DNA of 15,749 nt, taken from JAPXSY01 sp034003585 (GTDB lineage Bacteria; Verrucomicrobiota; Kiritimatiellia; RFP12; UBA1067). Where the stretch lies: positions 1 through 15,749 of the forward strand of contig JAVEYH010000084.1 of the NCBI GenBank assembly GCA_034003585.1. Reading direction: 5' to 3'. Within the stretch, counting starts at the first letter, position 1. Every line of letters begins with the position of its first letter. The notes below the pieces were generated by a model. It had not been told where the DNA came from and did not search any database. It saw only the letters and a list, made by a program, of their open reading frames with translations. A program made the translations under genes and the position numbers. Below, one piece after another: positions 1 through 6,939 of this stretch.

Positions 1-14
1 GCGGAAAGTTGTCC

Positions 15-43
15 TTGCCGGTGACAGGCAACGTCTGTAAATT
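15..43 (+). promoter_or_regulatory. Possible promoter and small inverted repeat before the first gene
   Basis: TTGCCG at 15-20 and TAAATT at 38-43 are spaced 17 bases apart and could be a weak sigma-70-type -35/-10 pair. TTGCC at 15-19 and GGCAA at 27-31 form a perfect 5-base inverted repeat around a 7-base centre that overlaps the -35 and spacer, where an operator could lie. The -10 matches consensus at only 4 of 6 positions. The window starts just upstream, so the remnant of an earlier gene or terminator is an alternative. Confidence 0.25.
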
Positions 44-75
44 AGTCACTTTCCTTACAAGCGTGAGTTGTCTTT

Positions 76-3000
76 ATGATGAAAAACCGGCTTCCGGGCT
101 CCGGCCCGCACATTGCTTTTTTCCGGCGGATCGACTGGACCGCTTTCTGGACCGCCACGGTGATCTCCCTTCTCGTCTATTTTTTTACGCTGGGACCGTC
201 CGTCACCCTGGAGGATTCAGGCGAGCTGGCGGTGGCCGGGGATCATCTCGGTGTGCCGCATCCGCCCGGTTATCCCATCTGGACGATGTGCGCCTATCTG
301 TTCGCGCGGGTCTTCAGTTGGGTCACGTTCCGCGGACAGCCGACACCGGCCTGGAGCATTTCGCTCATGTCTGCGGTGTTCGCCGCGCTGGCGGCGGGCA
401 TCACGGCGATGCTGATCACGCGTTCGGCTTCCGACATGATGCGGGACGCGCACGAGGGCGAGGAGGAGTTCAGGCAGCCGGAGAGTGATTTGCTCTGCTG
501 GGCCGGCGGGGTGGGCGGCAGCCTGGTGTTCGCGTTCAGTCCGGTGATGTGGTCACAGGCCACGATCGTGGAGGTGTACACCCTCAACGCCTTTTTCCTC
601 ATGTGGATCTTTCTGCTGACCTACCGCTGGATGCGGTGCCCGGCGGATAAAACCCTGTGGCTGACGGCGTTCGTGTTCGGGCTGGGGCTGACGAATTATC
701 AGGTGCTGCTGCTGGCGGCCCTGCCGCTGGTGGTGATGATCTTCCTGCGCGACATTGCGCTGTTCCGCGATTTTCTGCTGGTGGGCATCCCCATGCTGTT
801 GACCTCCCATCTGTTGCAGATCGGCGCGATGGTGCCGGCCGCGCCCGGCATGGGCGGCCCCGCGTTCGCCAAAGCCGCGCCGCTGTCGAAGGTCTCCGTG
901 CCCTCGATGGGCCTGCTGGTCGCGGGGTGTGTCTGCGTGCTGCTTGGCCTGGCGGTGAGTCTCGGTTTGTCCTGGTGCCGCAACGCGGGGAGCGAGTCCG
1001 GGACCGGCAGGGGGAGGCGGCTGAATGCGCTGGCCCTTCAGGGCGCGTGGGTCACCGCGGGGGTGACGATCCTGGGCGCGCTGCTGATTTTCTTCTCCAC
1101 GGCGGTCACAAGGATCGCGGGGGTTGCGGAAACCGATGCGCCGCTGTTCGACCCCGGCGTGTACACCAGTGTGGCTGCGCTGGCCGTGCTGGTGCTCGCC
1201 TTCAGCCTGGGCGGCGCGTACGCCTTTCAGAAACGGCTGGCCGAGCGGGAGACCCTGCCGTGGCTGATCGCCGCGGGCGCGTCGCTCTTGCTGCTGTTTT
1301 TCCGGCTCTCCGCCGTCCGGGGCGCGGGGATGCCCGCCGGATATATGGGGCAACCGTATGACTGGTCTCTGCCGACCCTGGTGCTGACGGGCGGAGTGGC
1401 CGTCCTGTTCCTGCTGGCGGCCACGGTGCCGCGCGGCATCTTCTACGCCCTGCCGGTGGCGGCGGTGCAACTGGCCGCGTTCGCATTGTTGCGCAAGGGC
1501 GGCATGAACGGGCTGACCCATCCGTCCTCCTGGTGGTTCTGGTGGCCGGTGTTCTGGAATTTCGTGGTGATCGGGCTGGCCTGGCGGCTGCTTCCCAACG
1601 GGCGGACGGTGGCCGTGACCACGCTGTTCGCGGAGCTGGGTGTCTCCTTCTACATCTACATGCCGATCGTTTCGGATCTGCGCAACCCGCCGATGAACTG
1701 GGGATACCCGCGAACCTGGGAGGGGTTCAAACACGCCATCACCCGCGGTCAGTACGAGAAACTCGCGCCGTCGGATGTGTTCACCAAAAAGTTCCTGTTC
1801 CAGCTCGGCACCTACTTCACCGATTTGCGCGTGCAGTTCACGTTGATCGCCGCCACGCTGGGCTTTCTGCCCTTTACGCTGTGGAGTTTCCGGGTCGGGA
1901 ACCGGCGCATCCGCGCGGGGTATGTCGCCAGCGGCCTGTATCTGCTGACCTGCGTGCTGGTGCTGATCTCCGAGTTTGCCGGCGGCGAGCCGCTCTGGCG
2001 TCTCGACAAGCTGCTGATCGGAATGATTCTGCTTCTGCTGGTGGTGGGGGGGACGACCGTGGTGCTGGCGCAGGTGGAGGCGTTTGTGAGGCGCACCTGG
2101 CAGGCGCGCAACCTCTCCGAGGGGCTGACCGTGGGCATCTCGCTGTGCGGGGTGCTGGCGGTGATCGCGCTCTTTCTCGCCAAAGGGCTGACCCATGCGC
2201 TTTCCGGCGCGGGCGATCCCGGTTTCGGGGTCAGGCTGGCTTCGCTGGCGCTGGCGCTGGTGATCCTCGCCGCCTGCGGTGCGGGCTGGTATTTTTTCCG
2301 TTCCGTTGCGGAACGGCGGTTTGATTTCCGCTCCGACACGGATCAGGTGACCCAGCAATGGATGATCGCGACCGCGGCGGGCTTTTTGGTCATGAGCGTG
2401 CTGCTGGTGGTGCTGGCGAACATCAAAGGCGATTTGCAGGACGCCTTCATCCAGAAGGTGAAGTTCATCAGTTCGCACGGGTTGTTCGCGATTTGGATCG
2501 GATACGGCCTGGCGTTCGGGCTGACCTTCGCCAACCGCATCCTGAAGCGGCTGGTGCGGCGCGGCTGGTTCGGCGCCGGCCTGCTGAAGCCGTTGCGCGC
2601 CGGCCTGGTGTGCGCCGGCGTGCTCCTGGCCGCGATCCCGGTCTACGAGAATTACACCAACGCGCATCTGGTTTTCTCCATGAGCGGCGCGGAGCAGAAC
2701 GGGCACGACTTCGGCTGGCAGTTCGGCAACTACCAGTTGCGCGGCGCGGAGGCGGTCACCGAGGAGCTGGAGGCGGAGGAGGAGCCGCTGCCGGATCCGC
2801 TGTTTCCGCCCGCGATGGAGCCCGGCGCGATCTTTTTCGGCGGCACGGACCCCGGGCGGTTTGTGCCGACATACATGATCTATTCGGCCCGGGTGCGTCC
2901 GGATGTGTTTCTGATCACGCAGAACGCCTTGGCCGACAACACCTACATGTCGACCATGCGCGATTTGTACGGGAACCAGATCTGGATCCCCACGCCGGAC

Positions 3001-4221
3001 GACAGCGCGCGCGCCTTCCAAGTTTACGTGGACGAGGTGCAGGCCGGCAAACGCCCCAAGAATGCGGCCCTGACGATTGAGAACGGCCGTGTGCAGGTGA
3101 GCGGCGCCTTGGGTGTGATGGAGATCAACGGCATCCTGTGCGACATGATCTTCGCGAAAAACAAGGCGCGCCACGCGTTTTATGTGGAAGAGAGTTATGT
3201 GATCAACTGGATGTTCCCGTTCATGACGCCTCACGGCCTGATCCTGAAGATTAACCCGGAGCGTCAGGCCATTCCGGCGGAGACGGTGCGGGCCGACCTG
3301 GATTTCTGGGACTGGTACGTGCGGAGACTGTTGCGTAATCCGCTGTTCCGGCGCGATCTGCCCGGACAGAAATCGTTCTCCAAACTGCGCAGCGCCATCG
3401 CGGGCCTGTACGCGGCGCGCGGCCTGCGCACCGAGGCGGAGCAGGCCTTCCAGGAGGCGCGCACGCTTTATCCGGTCAGTCCCGAGGCCAATTTCCGGTT
3501 GGTGCAGGAGGTGCTGCTGCCCCAGGCGCGGTACGCGGAGGCGATCCGGATTCTGGAGGAGTACAACCGGCGTGATCCCAACAACGAGCGCGGCTACGGG
3601 TTTGTGGATTTCATCCGGCGGATCCGGGACACCGAGGCGAAAGTGCGCGCCCTGACCGCCAAGATGCAGCAGTCCCGGGCGCTGGAACCAAACGAGGTGT
3701 TTGAACTGGCGCTCGCGTACCGGGACCTCGGGCAAAACGATGCGGCCGCGAATTATCTGGAGCAGCTCGCGGCTTTTTCCAATCTGCCGGTGGCGCGGGT
3801 GTTTGAGATCGGTTCGCTGCTCAGCGGCCTGAAACGGGGGGAAAGCGCCTGCAAGGCCATGGATACCGTGATGGCGCGCATGCCGGAAAACATGCCGCCC
3901 GAGCAGTTGCTGGAGGTGGTCCGGGTGTACGGGGAGGCGGGGAACGCGGACAAAATGGCCGCGCCGCTCTCGCGTTATCTCCAGTTGCGGCCGAACGACT
4001 GGCAGGCGTGGCTGGACATGGCGACGCTTTGCGCCATGAAGCGTCAGCAGCAGCCGATGCAGTTCGCGCTGCGGAAGGCGATCGATTTGGGGAAGATGCA
4101 GGCCGTGCAGCGTATCCAGGAGAACACGATTCTGCGGCAGGTGGCCGGACCGATGCTGCAGCAGATGATGCAACAGGGGCCCGCGGGATTGCCGCCGTTC
4201 GGTCCGGTCCGGGGGCGGTGA
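76..4221 (+). CDS. DUF2723 (TMEM260-like) multi-pass membrane protein with C-terminal TPR-like repeats
   Basis: A 1381-residue protein that is probably a GT-C-type glycosyltransferase of the inner membrane. Human TMEM260, which carries the same DUF2723 domain, is a protein O-mannosyltransferase; that this bacterial member transfers a sugar to protein is inference. The N-terminus has one membrane helix (about 24-40) followed by the family signature, an acidic loop EDSGEL (46-51) and HPPGYP (62-67). Many hydrophobic segments continue to about residue 860, interrupted by the family-like NPPMNWGYPR (537-546) and TRGQYEK shortly after. A soluble, probably periplasmic part follows with GTDPGRFVPTYM (from 923) and NALADNTYM. 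Residues from about 1100 to 1370 are helical TPR-like repeats. Two start codons stand in tandem (76 and 79) with only a weak GTGAG upstream, so the start is the least certain part. The gene is followed at once by a second GT-C protein. A very long open frame on the opposite strand is a codon-bias shadow. Confidence 0.85.
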   Translation: MMKNRLPGSGPHIAFFRRIDWTAFWTATVISLLVYFFTLGPSVTLEDSGELAVAGDHLGVPHPPGYPIWTMCAYLFARVFSWVTFRGQPTPAWSISLMSAVFAALAAGITAMLITRSASDMMRDAHEGEEEFRQPESDLLCWAGGVGGSLVFAFSPVMWSQATIVEVYTLNAFFLMWIFLLTYRWMRCPADKTLWLTAFVFGLGLTNYQVLLLAALPLVVMIFLRDIALFRDFLLVGIPMLLTSHLLQIGAMVPAAPGMGGPAFAKAAPLSKVSVPSMGLLVAGCVCVLLGLAVSLGLSWCRNAGSESGTGRGRRLNALALQGAWVTAGVTILGALLIFFSTAVTRIAGVAETDAPLFDPGVYTSVAALAVLVLAFSLGGAYAFQKRLAERETLPWLIAAGASLLLLFFRLSAVRGAGMPAGYMGQPYDWSLPTLVLTGGVAVLFLLAATVPRGIFYALPVAAVQLAAFALLRKGGMNGLTHPSSWWFWWPVFWNFVVIGLAWRLLPNGRTVAVTTLFAELGVSFYIYMPIVSDLRNPPMNWGYPRTWEGFKHAITRGQYEKLAPSDVFTKKFLFQLGTYFTDLRVQFTLIAATLGFLPFTLWSFRVGNRRIRAGYVASGLYLLTCVLVLISEFAGGEPLWRLDKLLIGMILLLLVVGGTTVVLAQVEAFVRRTWQARNLSEGLTVGISLCGVLAVIALFLAKGLTHALSGAGDPGFGVRLASLALALVILAACGAGWYFFRSVAERRFDFRSDTDQVTQQWMIATAAGFLVMSVLLVVLANIKGDLQDAFIQKVKFISSHGLFAIWIGYGLAFGLTFANRILKRLVRRGWFGAGLLKPLRAGLVCAGVLLAAIPVYENYTNAHLVFSMSGAEQNGHDFGWQFGNYQLRGAEAVTEELEAEEEPLPDPLFPPAMEPGAIFFGGTDPGRFVPTYMIYSARVRPDVFLITQNALADNTYMSTMRDLYGNQIWIPTPDDSARAFQVYVDEVQAGKRPKNAALTIENGRVQVSGALGVMEINGILCDMIFAKNKARHAFYVEESYVINWMFPFMTPHGLILKINPERQAIPAETVRADLDFWDWYVRRLLRNPLFRRDLPGQKSFSKLRSAIAGLYAARGLRTEAEQAFQEARTLYPVSPEANFRLVQEVLLPQARYAEAIRILEEYNRRDPNNERGYGFVDFIRRIRDTEAKVRALTAKMQQSRALEPNEVFELALAYRDLGQNDAAANYLEQLAAFSNLPVARVFEIGSLLSGLKRGESACKAMDTVMARMPENMPPEQLLEVVRVYGEAGNADKMAAPLSRYLQLRPNDWQAWLDMATLCAMKRQQQPMQFALRKAIDLGKMQAVQRIQENTILRQVAGPMLQQMMQQGPAGLPPFGPVRGR

Positions 4222-4225
4222 GGTG
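4219..4225 (+). promoter_or_regulatory. Ribosome binding site that sets the start of the Agl23-like gene
   Basis: TGAGGTG overlaps the stop codon of the preceding gene and closely matches the Shine-Dalgarno consensus GGAGGTGA. It lies 6 bases before ATG at 4232, which favours that start over the GTG at 4223, itself part of the motif. The overlap with the stop codon suggests translational coupling of the two membrane glycosyltransferase-like proteins. Confidence 0.55.
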
Positions 4226-4231
4226 TCCGGG

Positions 4232-5836
4232 ATGCGTTCAGGAAAAGGGTGGGAGTGGATGCTGTGCGCCGGGGTTCTGGCGGGTGCCCTGGCGTTGCGC
4301 CTGCCCCGGCTGGCGCAACGCCCGATGCACGGGGACGAGGCGAATCAGGCGGTGCGAACGGGTCTGCTGCTGGAGGAGGGGGTCTATCACTATGACCCCA
4401 CGGACCACCACGGTCCGTCGCTCTATTTCGCGGCCTGGCCCTTCTGCCGTGCGTCCTCACGGACCTTCGCGGGCACCACGGAGTGGCCGTACCGGCTCGT
4501 GCCCGTGACGTTCAGCCTGCTGACGCTGCTCATCATGCTGGCCATGGGGGTGTCGTCGCGGCAAGGCCTGTTTGCGAACCGGAGCGCGCGTTTCGCCGCG
4601 CTGCTCGGCATGGCGGTGTCGCCCGCGATGGTCTACTACAGCCGGTTCTTCATTCAGGAAACGATGCTGGTCACCTTTCTCGCGGGCATGCTGTTGTGCG
4701 CGGTACGCTACGCGGGGCTGCGCGCCGGCGAGGCGGCGGGCGAACGGCGCGACGGGCGGCGGGCGGTGCGGGCCGCGGCAGGGTTCGGCGCCTTCGCGGG
4801 GCTGGCGGTGGCGACCAAGGAGACGGCGGTGCTTTCGTTTGCCGCGGCCGCCGCGGCCGCCGTGGCGGCCTGCGGGGTTGACCGCTTGCGCCGCGCCTGG
4901 CGCACGCGCGACGCGGCCGTGGCCGCCGGCGTCGCGATCGGGGTGGCGGCTTTGCTTTTCTCCTCCTTTTTCACCTATCCGCGCGGGGTGGTGGACGCGC
5001 TCTTCTCCACGGTGCAGGCGTACGTGACGCGCGCCACCGCGGTGCCGGAGCATCAGCATCCCTGGAATTTCTACCTGAAGATTCTCTTCTGGTTCCGGTA
5101 CGGGCGGGGACCGCTCTGGAGTGAGGCCGCCCTGTTGGCGCCCGCGCTGCCCGCGGCGGCAATGGCTTTTTTCCGGTTCCCGGAAGCGCGCGGAGAGGAG
5201 GCGGCGCGTGTGCGCTGGGTGCGGTTCCTCGCGGTCTACACCCTTGTGCTGACGCTCCTGTACAGCGCGATCCCGTACAAGACCCCCTGGTGCGCGCTCT
5301 CGTTTCTGCACGGGGTGATTCTGCTGGCGGGCATGGGCGTGGGGCAGGCGGTGGCGTGGCTGTCCCGTCAGAAAGCGCGGGGGGTCCGCCGCGCGGGTGT
5401 TGCCGCGGTGTGGGCGCTGGTCGCGCTCCTGGCCGGCCGGCATGCGGCACAGGCCTGCCGGGCCTGTTTCCGGCTGCCCGCGGATCCGCGCAATCCCTAT
5501 GTCTACGCCCATACGGGCACGGACGCGCTGAATCTGGTGGCGGCGATCCATGAGGCGGCGCGGGCGGCGCAGGGATACGACACGCCGATTGCCGTGGCGG
5601 TACCCGCACCCGACACCTGGCCGTTGCCCTGGTATCTCCGCGCCTACAAGCGCGTGGGGTACTGGACGCGCGTCGAGCAGATTCCGGATGCGTTCCGGCC
5701 GGTGGTGGTGGTGGCGGCGGCAGACCAGGGGGATGTCGCGGACGCGCGTTTCGGCGCCGGGCGCCGCGCGTCGTTTTACGGGATCCGGCCGGGTGTGCTG
5801 CTGAACCTGTTCGCGCCCGCGCCCCCCCGTCCCTGA
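4232..5836 (+). CDS. Agl23-like / TIGR03663 family GT-C membrane protein
   Basis: A 534-residue multi-pass membrane protein resembling TIGR03663 (called flippase activity-associated protein Agl23 in archaeal annotations), related to GT-C glycosyltransferases that use lipid-linked sugar donors. After the first membrane helix comes RPMHGDEANQAVRTG (acidic pair D35, E36), where GT-C enzymes carry catalytic acids in the first outer loop. A second family-like stretch, YDPTDHHGPSLYFA, follows. About ten further hydrophobic segments and a short C-terminal extramembrane part complete the protein. An alanine-rich helix (around 4835-4880) is coded by GC-rich repeats but is ordinary membrane sequence. 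I chose ATG 4232 over GTG 4223 because a good ribosome binding site fits it; GTG would add three residues. It forms a tight unit with the upstream DUF2723 gene and ends inside an inverted repeat shared with the convergent neighbour. The substrate is unknown. Confidence 0.8.
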   Translation: MRSGKGWEWMLCAGVLAGALALRLPRLAQRPMHGDEANQAVRTGLLLEEGVYHYDPTDHHGPSLYFAAWPFCRASSRTFAGTTEWPYRLVPVTFSLLTLLIMLAMGVSSRQGLFANRSARFAALLGMAVSPAMVYYSRFFIQETMLVTFLAGMLLCAVRYAGLRAGEAAGERRDGRRAVRAAAGFGAFAGLAVATKETAVLSFAAAAAAAVAACGVDRLRRAWRTRDAAVAAGVAIGVAALLFSSFFTYPRGVVDALFSTVQAYVTRATAVPEHQHPWNFYLKILFWFRYGRGPLWSEAALLAPALPAAAMAFFRFPEARGEEAARVRWVRFLAVYTLVLTLLYSAIPYKTPWCALSFLHGVILLAGMGVGQAVAWLSRQKARGVRRAGVAAVWALVALLAGRHAAQACRACFRLPADPRNPYVYAHTGTDALNLVAAIHEAARAAQGYDTPIAVAVPAPDTWPLPWYLRAYKRVGYWTRVEQIPDAFRPVVVVAAADQGDVADARFGAGRRASFYGIRPGVLLNLFAPAPPRP

Positions 5837-5867
5837 TGCGGCGCGCGGCGCCTTGGCGCGATCAGGG
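5831..5867. terminator. Inverted repeat spanning both convergent stop codons, possible bidirectional terminator
   Basis: CCCTGAT at 5831-5837 is the exact reverse complement of ATCAGGG at 5861-5867. The arms contain the plus-strand stop (TGA 5834-5836) and the minus-strand stop (TGA 5864-5862), so both genes end with CCC-TGA-T. Between them GCGCC (5848-5852) and GGCGC (5855-5859) form a nested hairpin. There is no T tract on either side, so it is not a textbook intrinsic terminator; it may act as a 3'-end stabilising structure or a weak bidirectional terminator. Confidence 0.45.
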
Positions 5868-6329
5868 GGCGTCCGGCGCAAGCAGCGTGGTTTCGATGAT
5901 CGACGCCGCATCGGCCACCAAACGCGCGCACGGGCGCGCGGCGTAATACGCGGCGGTGCGTTCGGAAGGGACCGCCGAGGTTTCGGGACGCTTCGTCCCC
6001 AGCAGTTCGCGGCAGATGATGGAGCCGTGACGCGCCTGAAACGCGGCGGCCATCTGTCGCACCACCTCGTAGGTTTTGCGTTTGGCCTCCGCATCGCCGG
6101 GCGTTCCGCTCCCGTATTTCAGTCCGGCCAGGAGCGCCATGGCGGAAACCGCTCCGCAGACATTGCGCAGGCGTCCCACGCCGGCCCCCAATCCGCAGGA
6201 CAGGCGCATGGCGCAGGCTTCATTGATACCGAACAGATCGCTGTAGGCGGCGAACACCGCCTGCGAACAGGCGCATCCGGCATGAAACAGTTCGAGTGCC
6301 CGGTCGACTCGCGCAGGGGGTGGGGGCAT
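5862..6329 (-). CDS. C_GCAxxG_C_C family cysteine-rich putative redox protein
   Basis: A 155-residue soluble protein of the C_GCAxxG_C_C family, small proteins with conserved cysteines thought to have a redox or metal-related role; the biochemical function is not settled. Visible hallmarks are HAGCACSQAVF (C19, C21), ACAMRLSCGLGAGVGR (C39, C45) and VCGAVSAMALLAGLKYG (C58), with further cysteines at C106 and C134 toward the C-terminus. There is no signal peptide or membrane helix. An earlier ATG at 6335 would add two residues, but the GGAG upstream lies 7 bases before ATG 6329 and only 1 base before 6335, so 6329 is preferred. It is the last gene of the minus-strand DRTGG/CBS-HATPase operon, 28 bases after the preceding stop, which fits a redox-linked role for the cluster. 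Its 3' end lies inside the inverted repeat shared with the Agl23-like gene. Confidence 0.8.
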   Translation of the reverse strand: MPPPPARVDRALELFHAGCACSQAVFAAYSDLFGINEACAMRLSCGLGAGVGRLRNVCGAVSAMALLAGLKYGSGTPGDAEAKRKTYEVVRQMAAAFQARHGSIICRELLGTKRPETSAVPSERTAAYYAARPCARLVADAASIIETTLLAPDAP

Positions 6330-6357
6330 GTCCATTCTCCGGTTCGGTGAAACGATC

Positions 6358-6576
6358 TTACCGCGCCGCGGCTTTCCGCAACCAGCCCCCGTCGAGGGCC
6401 TGATCGATTTTCGGGGAAACGCCGTGTCCCATGCCCGGACCGTGGACCATGGCTTTGTCCGTCACGCGCAGCGTGCCGGTGCAGGTTGCGTCGCGGTCCG
6501 CGCGGACTTCCGGGGTTTGCGCCCGCAGGAGCAGGGGCGAGAGCAGGACAACAAGCGCGAGGGCGCGAGCGTTCAT
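6358..6576 (-). CDS. Small putative exported protein, unknown function
   Basis: A 72-residue reading frame beginning at an internal ATG of the longer DRTGG frame. Its first 20 residues, MNARALALVVLLSPLLLRAQ, look like a signal peptide with a possible cleavage after LRA. The rest is short and polar, contains a single cysteine, and includes MVHGPGMGHGVSPK and a GGWLRKAAAR end. I do not recognise the family. An AAGGA lies about 9 bases before the ATG. A signal-peptide-like sequence in the middle of a cytosolic regulatory protein makes little sense, so this is likely a separate gene whose upstream neighbour should stop at an overlapping TGA (6575-6573); see the homopolymer entry. The alternative is a genuine C-terminal membrane-anchored extension of the DRTGG protein. 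Confidence 0.5.
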   Translation of the reverse strand: MNARALALVVLLSPLLLRAQTPEVRADRDATCTGTLRVTDKAMVHGPGMGHGVSPKIDQALDGGWLRKAAAR

Positions 6577-6939
6577 GTCCGGGCATTCCTTCCGGATGGG
6601 GGGGGCGTCAGGGTGTAAGGCCGCGCCGATCGCGCAGGAGGCGGTGAACTGATCGTGCCGCGTGCGCAGCAGCGCGATCCCTTCCCGGCGCGCGGCCGCA
6701 AGCATGTCGTCCGGGATGTCACGGTGATGTGCCACCAGGATGGCGACGACCTCGGCGAGCGTGCAGACCGCCACCGTATTGGTGTGGTTCTGCACGGTGA
6801 TCAGGATCGCGCCGTCCGGGCAGTGCGCCATGACATCGCTGAGCAGGTCCGACGCGTACCCGCACGTCACGTCCGGCACGCGGTCGGGAAGCCAGACCGG
6901 CTCAAGGCCGCAGCGTCCGATCAGCGTTTGCAGATTCAT
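6358..6939 (-). CDS. DRTGG-domain protein (second copy), read here in frame with a small exported protein
   Basis: As read, 193 residues. Residues 1-110 are a DRTGG domain, recognisable by VPDVTCGYASDLLSDVMAHC, then ILITVQNHTNTVAV, then LAEVVAILVAHHRDIPDDM and a final LLRTRHDQFTASCAIG. Stand-alone DRTGG proteins of this type are usually about 110-120 residues and probably bind a small ligand or nucleotide; the ligand is unknown. Residues 122-193 start with a signal-peptide-like segment and probably belong to a different gene. Removing one base of the 8-base G/C run at 6598-6605 would end the DRTGG frame at TGA 6575-6573, overlapping ATG 6576 as ATGA. The start ATG overlaps the stop of the CBS-HATPase gene as ATGA, and GGAGAG lies a little upstream. 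It differs from the first DRTGG protein in the operon, so the two are likely partners rather than recent duplicates. Confidence 0.75.
   Translation of the reverse strand: MNLQTLIGRCGLEPVWLPDRVPDVTCGYASDLLSDVMAHCPDGAILITVQNHTNTVAVCTLAEVVAILVAHHRDIPDDMLAAARREGIALLRTRHDQFTASCAIGAALHPDAPPIRKECPDMNARALALVVLLSPLLLRAQTPEVRADRDATCTGTLRVTDKAMVHGPGMGHGVSPKIDQALDGGWLRKAAAR
6598..6605. other. Eight-base homopolymer at an apparent gene fusion (possible frameshift site)
   Basis: Eight consecutive G on the plus strand (C on the coding minus strand) code for part of residues 112-114 of the DRTGG frame. With seven bases the frame would read on to TGA at 6575-6573, overlapping the next ATG exactly as at the two upstream junctions of this operon. 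Assembly error, a slippage-prone (phase-variable) tract, or a real fusion are all possible. Confidence 0.6.

Noticed and set aside
553..4173. 1206-codon open frame on the minus strand opposite the DUF2723 gene
   Set aside because: Its translation is rich in Arg, His, Gln and Pro with no recognisable domain; the plus-strand frame has clear membrane segments and family motifs. It is a shadow of high-GC codon use.
4835..4880. GCC/GCG-rich repeat in the Agl23-like gene
   Set aside because: Codes for an alanine-rich membrane helix; no sign of a mobile or regulatory repeat.
4457..6094. 545-codon minus-strand frame opposite the Agl23-like gene
   Set aside because: Low-complexity Arg/Pro-rich translation, crosses two real genes, no motif; shadow frame.
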